56,836 nt of DNA from Planctomycetaceae bacterium (GTDB lineage: Bacteria; Planctomycetota; Phycisphaerae; UBA1845; UTPLA1): positions 1 to 56,836 of the forward strand of contig WYBU01000077.1 of assembly GCA_011525745.1 (NCBI GenBank). The letters run 5' to 3'. A model generated the notes under the pieces. It was not told the origin of the DNA. It did not search any database and saw nothing but the letters and a program-made list of their open reading frames with translations. Shown piece by piece: positions 44,030 to 52,103 of the stretch (position 1 is its first letter; every line of letters starts with the position of its first letter). The position numbers and the translations under genes are program-made.

Positions 44030-45508
44030 ATGCATTGTCCGCGCTTGATCGTCTGTTTTCCGGCCGTTCCCCTGCTGCTGCTGGCCTCGTGCCGTGATCA
44101 GGCTTCACTCCCGCCTCGTCCGGACGTACGCGCCGGTCCACCCATCAGGGCCAACCTGCTGTTCATTAGCCTCGACACCGCGCGGGCCGATCATCTCGGT
44201 TGCTACGGGTACGACCGACCGACCTCGCCGAACATCGACGCCCTGGCGGCCGAAAGCCACGTCTTTGATCAGGCCTACACGGTGATGGCGACGACGCTGC
44301 CGTCGCACACGTCGATGTTCACGTCGCTCAACCCGGCGCAGACCGGCATCACGATGAACGCGCTGATCGTACCGCCCGAGGCGCTGACGCTGGCCGAGCG
44401 GCTGAAAGCCGCGGGCTTTTCCACCGGTGCGTTCATCGGCGCGGTTCCGCTGGCGCGCGGCCTGGGGCTGGAGCAGGGCTTCGATGTCTACGAATCTCCG
44501 CCGCGCAAGGACTGGAAAGCGCCGATCGTGAGGCGCAAGACCGAGGAGTGGCTGGCGGCGCAGGACGGCCGCTTCTTCTGTTTCGTCCACATGTTCGAGC
44601 CGCACACGCCCTACGAGGCGCCGGTCGACGACCGGCGCGCGTTGGGCGTCAGCGCGCCGCGCCTGCCGCCGGGCGACGACATCGAGTTTCTCAAACGCCC
44701 GGCGGCGTTTACGCCGCCATTGCGGGCGCAATGCGTCGCGGCCTATGACGCGGAGATTCGTTCGGCGGATCGCGAAATCGGCGCGCTGCTCGACCGTCTG
44801 ACGGCGCTGGGCCTGCGCGAAAAGACGATCATCGTTTTCGTATCGGATCATGGCGAGACGCTGGACGAGCTGATCGACGCCTTTGGATACGGCTTCGATC
44901 ACGGCGAGTTTCTACACATGCGCGAGCTGCGCATTCCGTTCGTGCTCTGGCTGCCGCCGGCGTTCTCGCATCGCGGACCCGCGCGGCACGCCGAGCAGGT
45001 CAGCGTGCTGGACCTCATGCCGACGCTGCTGGAGCTGCTGGGCGTGCGATGCGAGCCGCCGTTCGAAGGGCGGTCGCTGGTCCCGCTGTTGGGCGGCGGC
45101 ACGTTGCCGAAGAAGATGATCGTGGCGGAGCGTCACGGCTATCCCGCCAGCGCCAAGGTGAACCCGCTGATGCTCGGCGGCGAGGCGGCCGTGCTCGATG
45201 GACGCTGGCATTTCGTCTGTTCTCACGGGCGGGCGGATGAGTTGTTCGATCTGGATAGTGATCCCGGTGCAACGGCGAACGTAGTCGGCGACCACCCGGA
45301 ATATCGCGGCAGTCAACATACGTTCCTACGCCAATGGTATGAGACGTTTGGGCGGCCGCTGTGGGGCGTCGCGCGCGCGGCGACAAACCGTGCCACGCAT
45401 GAGCAGTTGACCGATCTGGGTTACATGACGGGCGCGCCGGACGAGGAGATTCAGACGCTGCCGCCGTGCATGAGGCCCGAGGCGCCGCCGACCTCCTCCC
45501 ATCCGTGA
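44030..45508 (+). CDS. sulfatase/alkaline-phosphatase superfamily lipoprotein lacking the formylglycine Cys/Ser
   Basis: 492 residues from ATG 44030. Signal peptide with lipobox PLLLLASC (Cys at residue 21). The sulfatase fold is clear: NLLFISLDTARADHLGCYGY (metal Asp), SPNIDALAAES, MATTLPSHTSMFTSLNP, FVHMFEPHTPYEAP, KTIIVFVSDHGETL (metal Asp, His) and DLMPTLLELLGV. The catalytic signature C/S-x-P-S/A-R reads T-L-P-S-H, so formylglycine cannot form and Thr may be the nucleophile, as in phosphodiesterase or phosphonate-hydrolase relatives. It is therefore probably not a true sulfatase. The substrate is unknown; it is exported and membrane-anchored. Confidence 0.8.
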   Translation: MHCPRLIVCFPAVPLLLLASCRDQASLPPRPDVRAGPPIRANLLFISLDTARADHLGCYGYDRPTSPNIDALAAESHVFDQAYTVMATTLPSHTSMFTSLNPAQTGITMNALIVPPEALTLAERLKAAGFSTGAFIGAVPLARGLGLEQGFDVYESPPRKDWKAPIVRRKTEEWLAAQDGRFFCFVHMFEPHTPYEAPVDDRRALGVSAPRLPPGDDIEFLKRPAAFTPPLRAQCVAAYDAEIRSADREIGALLDRLTALGLREKTIIVFVSDHGETLDELIDAFGYGFDHGEFLHMRELRIPFVLWLPPAFSHRGPARHAEQVSVLDLMPTLLELLGVRCEPPFEGRSLVPLLGGGTLPKKMIVAERHGYPASAKVNPLMLGGEAAVLDGRWHFVCSHGRADELFDLDSDPGATANVVGDHPEYRGSQHTFLRQWYETFGRPLWGVARAATNRATHEQLTDLGYMTGAPDEEIQTLPPCMRPEAPPTSSHP

Positions 45509-45655
45509 CCGTCACGGAACGGCGGATAACCTCGAAAGCGGGTTGGACGAGCCTGATTCAGGACGGACATGCGCAGTTGAACAGTTCGCTCCTTGCGACA
45601 ACTACGCGGCGTTCACTCACGCTCGCGGTTCGGTCCAGATATTCCGAACACGCTC

Positions 45656-47107
45656 TTACGCCAACATGCGGACACAACACGCCACCCACGTCACCGACAA
45701 CACGTCGACGACGACTCCCAAACCCGCCATGAGCCGCAGCGGGACCATTCGCGTGCCGTACACCAGCGCGTTCGGCGGCGTGGAAACGGGCAGTGCGAAA
45801 CCCAGGCTCGCCGACAGGGCCACGAGCCAGATGCCTTGAACCTCGCTCAATCCCGCCGCCGGCGCGACCGACCCGGCGATCGGCACCATCAGCGACGCGG
45901 TGGCCGTGTTGCTCGTGAGTTCCGACAGCAAAACAGTCACGCCGGCCACCGCGAACAGGATCGTCGTCGGACTCAGCCGGCTTTCGGCGACGGCGCGTGC
46001 CAGTTCGGTCGCCGCGCCGCTGCGCTCCAGCATTCGCCCCAGAACCAGCCCGCCGGCGATAAGAAAGATCGTGTCCCAGTCGATGGACTGAAAATCGTGG
46101 CGGTCGAGCACGGTCTGGCGTTTCGGCCCGACCCGCGCCATGAACAGCAGCCACGCCAGCAGCACCGGCACGAGCGACTCGGGGAGGAAGTTGCGCACCC
46201 ACCGATTGGCGGGGTGCTCGGCCGACGTCACGCTCAACACCACGCCGCATGACAGCCACACCGTGGCGGCGGCGGCAAACGCGCCGAGCGCCCAGCGCCG
46301 CGCGGCGCCGTGCGGATCGGCGGGTGCAGCGGCGGTGCGCGGCGGGCCGACGTCGGTGACGACGTAATCTTCCAACCACCTGGGGCCGGGCAGCCGTGCG
46401 GGCGCGGCGGGTCGGCGCCGCCACCAACGCTCAAAAGTGCGAAACACCATCCACGCGATGACCGTTGTACCGATCCAGACGGGTACGCCCACGCGCATCC
46501 AGCTTACGAAGCTGACGCTCGCGTCGAGGCGCTTCATCGCCGAGTAGCCGATGAAGTTGGGCGCGGTGCCGACCGGCGTGGTCATGCCGCCGAATGTCGA
46601 ACCATAGGACAGCGCCAGCAGGACGATGCCGGGAATCGTCGTCGCGGCGGCCAGGCGCGTCACGACCGGCAGCAGCATGGCGGTAACGGCGGTGTTGTTC
46701 TGCATCGAGGACAGCGCGCCGGAGATGCCCATGACGGGCAGCGTTAGCGGCGCGGCGCGGCCGTCGCGCGACGTTGCCCAGCGGGCGCTGGCGAGCCAGT
46801 GAAACGCGCCGTGCTTGTCCAGCGCGCGGGCGAGCAGGAATGCGCCAAGAAACAGGAAGATAATCGGATCGCCCCAGGCGCCGACGGCCTCGTTCCAGGT
46901 CAGCAGGCCGCACCATGTGGCCGCGATGGGCACGAGCATGGCGACGACGCCGAGCGGTGCGATCTCGGTGATCCAGAGCAGCAGCGTAGCCAGCACGATG
47001 CCGGTCGCGCGGCGCACGTGGGGATTTTCATGCCAGTCGACCAGCGCGGTGAGGCTGAAGATGACGACGGCCCAACCGAACACGATGAAGCGCGCACGAG
47101 TCGACAC
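45656..47107 (-). CDS. SLC13/DASS-family sodium-coupled anion transporter
   Basis: 483 residues from GTG 47107, preceded by GGAGGCGC; an upstream ATG at 47212 would add 35 non-family residues. About 11-12 hydrophobic segments. Family motifs are MQNNTAVTAMLLPVV (first SNT-like site), SYGSTFGGMTTPVGTAPNFI, SELTSNTATASLMVPIAG (second SNT site) and LPVSTPPNALVYGTRMV. Members carry dicarboxylates, sulfate or other anions with Na+. Nothing adjacent fixes the substrate. Confidence 0.88.
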   Translation of the reverse strand: MSTRARFIVFGWAVVIFSLTALVDWHENPHVRRATGIVLATLLLWITEIAPLGVVAMLVPIAATWCGLLTWNEAVGAWGDPIIFLFLGAFLLARALDKHGAFHWLASARWATSRDGRAAPLTLPVMGISGALSSMQNNTAVTAMLLPVVTRLAAATTIPGIVLLALSYGSTFGGMTTPVGTAPNFIGYSAMKRLDASVSFVSWMRVGVPVWIGTTVIAWMVFRTFERWWRRRPAAPARLPGPRWLEDYVVTDVGPPRTAAAPADPHGAARRWALGAFAAAATVWLSCGVVLSVTSAEHPANRWVRNFLPESLVPVLLAWLLFMARVGPKRQTVLDRHDFQSIDWDTIFLIAGGLVLGRMLERSGAATELARAVAESRLSPTTILFAVAGVTVLLSELTSNTATASLMVPIAGSVAPAAGLSEVQGIWLVALSASLGFALPVSTPPNALVYGTRMVPLRLMAGLGVVVDVLSVTWVACCVRMLA

Positions 47108-47220
47108 AAGCGCCTCCGCTGACCGGAAGCGCGTAACATAACGAAGTCGGCCGCCATTTCCGAGCGCGAGGGGGAGCAACGATCGGCGCGGAATTAATCC
47201 GCACAATTTCATGGAGGGGG

Positions 47221-47293
47221 CATGGTCCAGCCCTCGCGCGAGAACGGCCCGGTGTTGCCGAGAGTCGTGTCTCGCGAGAGCTTAACCGTGCCA
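47221..47293. repeat. REP-like long inverted repeat, copy 3
   Basis: Left arm CATGGTCCAGCCCTCGCGCG and right arm CGCGAGAGCTTAACCGTGCC match the elements at 4979-5078 and 22444-22520. It sits upstream of the transporter and downstream of the lipoprotein gene. Confidence 0.6.
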
Positions 47294-47339
47294 CTTCACC
47301 GAAAGAGGGCGGCTTGTCGCTGGACGATTTCCTGGGGCG

Positions 47340-48743
47340 TCACTTCGACTCGCTCTTCACCTCCGGCAGCAGGAAGTCCCGTACGACCGCGTCGGACCAG
47401 TCCTTGCTGATGCAGCGCGTTGTCCCGCGCGACCACAGCACCACTTCGTGCCGATCGGCCGAGCCGAGCGGCGAGCCGGGTGGGACCGTGAAGCACAGTT
47501 CGCCGTTGCGTCGCCACGTCGGCACCATGCGCACCTTGTTCGAGTCGCCGTCGTCGCTGCCGGAGTAAATTTCCTGCCACTCGCCGTTGGCCAGCGTCAG
47601 CACGCTCAGCGAGCCGTTCGAGCCGGGCACCGTCACGCGCTGCTCGTCGGGACTCACTTCGAACAGCGTCACCATGTCGGTCATCTTCGGCTCGATCTGT
47701 CGCGGAACCAGCCGCGTTACCGTCGACTGCCGCGCCGGGTCGATCGCAAACAACGACGGCCGCCGCGGCATATCGCTGTCGGTGCACGGCAGATTGAGTT
47801 CGATCGACGCGAACAAGATGCGCCCGTCGCCGAGACAGCGGATGCGCGTCATGGGATCGAAAAGAATGCCGGCCAGCGGTTCTTCCTTGCCGAGTTCGAC
47901 CGTGTCGCCCGCCGGCGTCACCGTCTGCCGCGCGATCACGCCCAGTTGCAGGGCGTCGCCCTTGCGCAGTTCGCCGCCGGCCGAGGCAAAAACAAGCTCG
48001 CGGCTGTCGGCAGACCAGTCGGGGAACAGGCCGGTGAAACGGGCCACTTCGATCGGCGCGGCGTTGGCGCGAATCGGGGCCACAAGCTGCGTGCGCGTGA
48101 ACGGTTCGTCCTCGGTCGCGGGACGCGAGAAGGCGACCAGGCGGCCGTCGGGCGAGACGCGCGGCCAGGCGACGTCGTCGAGGGTGCGCAGGATGACGGT
48201 CGCGGGCGTGACGCGCTCTCCGGCGACGCGCAGTACTTCGAGCGAGCGAATGCTGGCGGAGAACTCGCTGATCTTGTCCCATCGCTCGCCGAGTTTTTCG
48301 GGCATGCCCTCGGACAGATAGTCCCTGATGTAGAGAACGACGGCCAGTTTTGCGGCGCCATTGAGGCCGTGGAAACCGGAAGAGTCGAAATGATCCCAGT
48401 CGCCCTCGTAGGCCAGCAGGTCGTTGCGGACCTGCTCTGCGCGCTGCATCAGGTCGTCGCGGCGGTCGTCGGTCAGCACCGTGGTCACTTCGTCCCACGT
48501 GCGGGCCTGCTGATCGCGCACCGCCAGCAGCCGCGATCCGTCGGCGAACCATTCGATCTGCGTGACGCCGGGCGCCAGCACGGCGCTGAGTCCGCCCGCC
48601 GGGTCGAAGAAGCGCAGGCCGTCGGCGGCGACGACGGCGGCGACTTTGCCGTCGGGCGACCAGGCGACGCGCTTCTGTGGAATGCAGCCGGCCAGTGCGG
48701 CCGAAGCGAGCATACACGACAACACAAGTCGTATTCGATTCAC
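47340..48743 (-). CDS. lipoprotein with TolB/WD40-like beta-propeller repeats
   Basis: 467 residues from GTG 48743, which overlaps the preceding stop as GTGA and has GAGGTG upstream. Lipoprotein signal VLSCMLASAALAGC (Cys at about residue 19). Propeller-like units follow: VAWSPDGKVAAVVA, IEWFADGSRLLAV, PRVSPDGRLVAFSRP, PDWSADSRELVFASAGGELR and FEVSPDEQRVTVPG. The last gene of the sigma/membrane protein/lipoprotein unit. Possibly a cell-surface sensor; no specific function can be assigned. Confidence 0.7.
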   Translation of the reverse strand: MNRIRLVLSCMLASAALAGCIPQKRVAWSPDGKVAAVVAADGLRFFDPAGGLSAVLAPGVTQIEWFADGSRLLAVRDQQARTWDEVTTVLTDDRRDDLMQRAEQVRNDLLAYEGDWDHFDSSGFHGLNGAAKLAVVLYIRDYLSEGMPEKLGERWDKISEFSASIRSLEVLRVAGERVTPATVILRTLDDVAWPRVSPDGRLVAFSRPATEDEPFTRTQLVAPIRANAAPIEVARFTGLFPDWSADSRELVFASAGGELRKGDALQLGVIARQTVTPAGDTVELGKEEPLAGILFDPMTRIRCLGDGRILFASIELNLPCTDSDMPRRPSLFAIDPARQSTVTRLVPRQIEPKMTDMVTLFEVSPDEQRVTVPGSNGSLSVLTLANGEWQEIYSGSDDGDSNKVRMVPTWRRNGELCFTVPPGSPLGSADRHEVVLWSRGTTRCISKDWSDAVVRDFLLPEVKSESK

Positions 48744-49348
48744 GATGCACCTCGCGGTTTGGGTCGATGAATCGGCGACTGCCAGATCCATCCGGGTTCT
48801 TCGGTCGAAACGTCGGCGGCCGCGCGGCGCGCCATGCGCCGTCGCGACCAGAAATCGTCATCGCCGTCCGAAGTCAGCCGCGCCGCGGCAGGCGTGCGCA
48901 CGGTCGCGGATTCCAATTGGTCGAACACACTCGATGCGGGTTGTTCCGTCGCAGGCTCATCGGTCACGGGCGAAGGCGCAGGTCGCGACACGAGCGACAC
49001 GCCGTCCCGCTCGACCGTCGGGCCGCCGGCGTCAAAATACGACCGGCCGATGAAGACTCCTAGAAGCACGCAGGCCGCCAGGGCGGTCACTCGGCCGATG
49101 GCGCGCCAACGGCGAAAAACGACGGCCTCACGCCGCAGACGCGCTGCGGGGAACGGCGGCAACGCGCCGCCCGAGGCGCCATCAGCCAATGCTCGGCGCG
49201 CCAGGTCAACGGTGCTGACCAGCGCCGCCGCGCGACCGACAGCGTCGGCATCCCGAGCGAGGTATGCGTCAAGCAGCGCGGCCGCATCGGTCGACAGCGC
49301 CCCCAGGCTGCGATCGAGCAATAACCGTTCGAGCGTTTCGGGATTCAT
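48740..49348 (-). CDS. putative anti-sigma factor (single-pass membrane protein)
   Basis: 202 residues from ATG 49348 (an ATG two codons earlier is too close to the GGGGG ribosome site). The cytoplasmic N-terminus is helical (NPETLERLLLDRSLGALSTD..LLDAYLARDADA) without the ZAS cysteines. One membrane helix (AIGRVTALAACVLLGVFIG, about 85-105) precedes a Pro/Glu-rich extracytoplasmic tail. Position between an ECF sigma gene (49722-50201) and a coupled lipoprotein is the main reason for the anti-sigma call. Confidence 0.55.
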   Translation of the reverse strand: MNPETLERLLLDRSLGALSTDAAALLDAYLARDADAVGRAAALVSTVDLARRALADGASGGALPPFPAARLRREAVVFRRWRAIGRVTALAACVLLGVFIGRSYFDAGGPTVERDGVSLVSRPAPSPVTDEPATEQPASSVFDQLESATVRTPAAARLTSDGDDDFWSRRRMARRAAADVSTEEPGWIWQSPIHRPKPRGAS

Positions 49349-49409
49349 GGGCATTGCCCCCAGATACGTAAACTCGCGCCAACATCGTTGCGATATCTAT
49401 TCCAGCTAT

Positions 49410-49485
49410 TCCTTCTCTTAATCCTAATCTTGCTCCTGCTCCTCTTCCTAATCTTAATCTTACTCTTTCTCTTACTCTTGGGCTG
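49410..49485. repeat. pyrimidine-rich simple repeat (CCTAATCTT / CTTACTCTT units)
   Basis: Units such as AATCTTGCTCCTGCTCCTCT and AATCTTAATCTTACTC run without interruption. Strand asymmetry is strong: almost no G on the plus strand. Confidence 0.7.
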
Positions 49486-49521
49486 CTGCCGAAGAACCGG
49501 CGTGTTCGGCAGCGGCCCCGT

Positions 49522-49581
49522 CGCTCCCTCACGGTCGCGGTTCGGTTCAGTCCGCGTGGCACGGGCTTTTAGCCCGTGAGC
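49522..49581. repeat. 60-bp direct repeat, copy 1, ending in ACGGGCttttAGCCCGT hairpin
   Basis: CGCTCCCTCACGGTCGCGGT starts both this copy and 49640-49699. The copies differ mainly in the hairpin loop (CTTTT against CATCC). A partial copy (CTCGCGGTTCGGTCCA) is at 45628-45643. Confidence 0.8.
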
Positions 49582-49639
49582 ATCAGACCCCGCCGCGCCA
49601 GCCGCGGACTGAGTGCGCCGCAATCAAGGCGTTCTCCAA

Positions 49640-49699
49640 CGCTCCCTCACGGTCGCGGTTCGGTCCAATCCGCGTGGCACGGGCATCCAGCCCGTGAAC
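49640..49699. repeat. 60-bp direct repeat, copy 2
   Basis: Second copy of the element at 49522-49581, in the same orientation, 118 bases further on. Confidence 0.8.
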
Positions 49700-49721
49700 C
49701 ACTCGGCGAAAAGGCAGTTCC

Positions 49722-50201
49722 TCAATCCGCTCCCTCGCGCTCCAGCATCTCCCGCAGACCGCGAACCGCATGATGCAACCGCGATCGCACGGTCCCCACC
49801 GGCGCCCCCGTGACTTCCGCGATTTCTTCGTAGCTCAGTTCGTCACGCAATCGCAGCTCCAGCGATTCGCGCTGTGCGTCGGGCAATCGCGCGATCGCCA
49901 GCCGCATTCGCTCGACGCGCTCATCCGCCTGCCGCGCCGGCTGCGGCAGCGCCGCGGCCGTCTCGGGAGACAGCGTCGTTTCACGCCGTCGCCGCTGCGC
50001 CGACAGCCCGACGTGCCGCGCGATCGCGAACAGCCACGCCCGCGGCGAAGCGGCCTGTGCCAGACCATCGAAGGTTCTCAGGGCCTGAACGAACGTCTCC
50101 TGGAGCAGATCCTCCGCGACCTGCCGACCGGCAAAACGCCGACGCAGGTACGCCAGCAGGGCCGGGCCGTGGTCGCGGTAAAGCCGTTCCAGGTCGTTCA
50201 T
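49722..50201 (-). CDS. ECF-type RNA polymerase sigma factor
   Basis: 159 residues. Region 2 (LERLYRDHGPALLAYLRRRF, AEDLLQETFVQALRTFDGL, AWLFAIARHVGLSAQRRRR) and region 4 (IARLPDAQRESLELRLRDEL, YEEIAEVTGAPVGTVRSRLH) are complete. RpoE-like length. Upstream of the putative anti-sigma gene, from which it is separated by 373 bases of repeats. Confidence 0.88.
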   Translation of the reverse strand: MNDLERLYRDHGPALLAYLRRRFAGRQVAEDLLQETFVQALRTFDGLAQAASPRAWLFAIARHVGLSAQRRRRETTLSPETAAALPQPARQADERVERMRLAIARLPDAQRESLELRLRDELSYEEIAEVTGAPVGTVRSRLHHAVRGLREMLEREGAD

Positions 50202-50326
50202 GGCCGTTGCGACGCTCGCGGGCTGGGCGTGCCTCGTGCTGCGCAGAATACGTCGCGGGAAGGGCGCGGAAAGTTCAAGGAAAAGCCAAAATGGCCACCG
50301 GGCCGCCGCCGGGTGATAAAATGAAA

Positions 50327-50400
50327 CGTCCCCGGCGGGACTCGAACCTGCAGCCTTCGGCTTCGGAGGCCGACGCTCTATCCAATTGAGCTACGGGGAC
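50327..50400 (-). tRNA. tRNA-Arg (anticodon CCG)
   Basis: The minus strand reads GTCCCCG (acceptor), TAGCTCAATTGGATAGAGC (D arm), TCGGC-CTCCGAA-GCCGA (anticodon arm, anticodon CCG for codon CGG), a 5-base variable loop, a TTCGAGT T-loop and CGGGGAC (acceptor). The discriminator is G and CCA is not encoded. The T-stem has one A-C mismatch (GCAGG/CCCGC). Confidence 0.93.
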
Positions 50401-50556
50401 GACTGATGTGACTTTAGCGGCGCGGGGTGAAATGTCAACGCCGCACGGTTCCGGCCGCCGGCAGCATCGCACCCGGCTCGCCTTTGCAGGTGGCGTTCGG
50501 GTATGATTGCGGGTTGCCATCCAGCCGCCCCGCCGGGCGTGGAAGCGAATCCGTCC

Positions 50557-51690
50557 ATGAATACGATCCCGCTGATTCTGATAGGCACGCTGATCGCGCC
50601 GCTTTCGCGCATTGCCGACGCGGTGCCGTTGCGCGGCGACGGCGAAGAATCCGCGTTGCGCGCGCCTGCGTCGCAGCCGGCCGCGACACGCGCGACAGTG
50701 CAGAAACTGATCGAGTCGGGGCGGGCGGAAGAGGCGCTGGTGCTCGTTTCATCTCCGAGCGGCACGTTCCCGGACTTTGATCGACATGAGCTGACGGGTC
50801 GCGCCTGCTTGGCGCTACAACGCTGGGCACAGGCCCGCGACGCCTTCGAGGCGGCCGTGCGCGAACGCCCCGACGCCGTGGCGTGTCACTTTCGGCTGGG
50901 CATGGTCCACGTCGGAGCGGGCAACGACCGGCTGGCCCTGGCGGCGTTCGAGAAGGCGGACTTTCACGGGCTGGACACGGCCGAGTTTCACGCGGCCTGG
51001 GCCGAGGTTCTGCTGCGGCGGGGCACGCTGTTCGGCGACGTGCGCAAGCGGACCTTTGCCAATGATCGACTTACGCCGGGAACCGTCTTCGACAATTCGG
51101 TCGTCATCGTGCGGCCTGCGGCGGAAGGAAAAAACCGTTACGTCGTCGCACCGCGGGCGTCGGCGCTGTTCCAGGCGTGCCGGGCCGTTCAGTTGTCGCC
51201 GCAGTCGGCGGAATTCGCCGAGATCGCCGGGAACGTGTGGGCGTCGGCGGGGATGCCCGAGCAGGCGGTTCGCGAATACGCCAGAGCCTGTCCCATACTG
51301 CCGGAGCCTCGGCGCGGCGCGTGCCTCGAACGCTGGGGCGAGTGCCTGCTGAAGCTGGGCGACTTCGACGGTTACCTGGCCCGACTGCGTGAACGCATGG
51401 CGCTGCCGGGCGGACTGACCACGGTGGAAACGGCCGAAGCCTATTCCCGCCTGGCCGCGGCGGCGGCCGAGAAGGGCGACTCGGCGCGGCAGGTGCGTTA
51501 CCTGACGATCGCCGTTGAAGTCGAGCCAGATTCGGTCGAGCGGCGCCTGCTGCTGGGCGATGCGCTGGCCTGGTCGGGCCGATTCGCCGAAGCCGCCGAG
51601 CAGTGGCGCGAGGTGCTGCGACTGCGGCCGGATCATCCGCGGGCGGAAGAGCTAACGAAGATGCTGCGGGACCTGGATGCCACGCCGTAG
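50557..51690 (+). CDS. TPR-repeat protein with signal-like N-terminus
   Basis: 377 residues from ATG 50557; ATG 50503 would add 18 residues ahead of the hydrophobic start (TIPLILIGTLIAPLSRIADA). The rest is alpha-helical and TPR-like: RAEEALVLVSS..LTGRACLALQRWAQARDAFE, AVRERPDAVACHFRLGMVHV, AFEKADFHGLDTAEFHAAWA, AVEVEPDSVERRLLLGDALA and EAAEQWREVLRLRPDHPRAE. Probably exported and mediating protein contacts. No operon partner. Confidence 0.7.
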   Translation: MNTIPLILIGTLIAPLSRIADAVPLRGDGEESALRAPASQPAATRATVQKLIESGRAEEALVLVSSPSGTFPDFDRHELTGRACLALQRWAQARDAFEAAVRERPDAVACHFRLGMVHVGAGNDRLALAAFEKADFHGLDTAEFHAAWAEVLLRRGTLFGDVRKRTFANDRLTPGTVFDNSVVIVRPAAEGKNRYVVAPRASALFQACRAVQLSPQSAEFAEIAGNVWASAGMPEQAVREYARACPILPEPRRGACLERWGECLLKLGDFDGYLARLRERMALPGGLTTVETAEAYSRLAAAAAEKGDSARQVRYLTIAVEVEPDSVERRLLLGDALAWSGRFAEAAEQWREVLRLRPDHPRAEELTKMLRDLDATP

Positions 51691-51793
51691 ATTTCGCGAT
51701 GTACGGGGAACGGCGCGTCGTCGGCGAAAAACGCAGCGACGACCTTTGCGACTCGATTCATTCGGCGTGGCCCACCGCGGCGCCGTGTGTTCA

Positions 51794-51875
51794 CTGATCC
51801 GAGCCCCAAGCGCCAGCGCCGGGGTTCCCCGCACATCACGGCGTGACCGCAGCGCTGGCGATTGCGGCTCGGATC
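51794..51875 (+). repeat. 82-bp palindromic interspersed element, copy B
   Basis: CTGATCCG at one end and CGGATC at the other form terminal inverted repeats, with internal AGCGCCAGCGCCGG and CAGCGCTGGCG arms. 67 of 82 bases match copy A (39445-39526) in reverse orientation. Confidence 0.75.
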
Positions 51876-52063
51876 ATTCGGCGGTGCACCGGCATGCGGC
51901 CGGTGCGGGGTCCGTCCATCGGAGCGGCGCAGCGTAAGCCGGCGGGATCCGTACGCCCACTCCCTGAATCAACAATCCACTCCCCTACGGACGCCCGCAG
52001 CCTGATGGCGCGCCGAACGCCCGCTTCAACTTCGATGCGACAAGCAAAAGGCCCGGCCGCCCT

Positions 52064-52093
52064 ATCCCGCTCGCTTACGCTTCGCGGCTCGGA
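52064..52093 (-). repeat. 30-bp interspersed repeat, second exact copy
   Basis: Identical to 29904-29933 on the other strand. It begins 10 bases downstream of the stop of the 52104-56006 gene, in the same gene-relative orientation as the first copy. Confidence 0.8.
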
Positions 52094-52103
52094 TTTACAG
52101 GCG

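Larger units (their letters stand above)
49349..49721. other. intergenic region with several repeat types
   Basis: Holds a pyrimidine-rich simple repeat (49410-49485) and two copies of a 60-bp direct repeat; no gene is visible. Confidence 0.6.
51691..52103. other. repeat-rich intergenic region
   Basis: Contains copy B of the 82-bp palindromic element (51794-51875), a CACCGGCatgcgGCCGGTG hairpin (about 51887-51905), a degenerate copy of the 30-bp repeat (51919-51950) and an exact copy (52064-52093). No gene seen. Confidence 0.7.
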
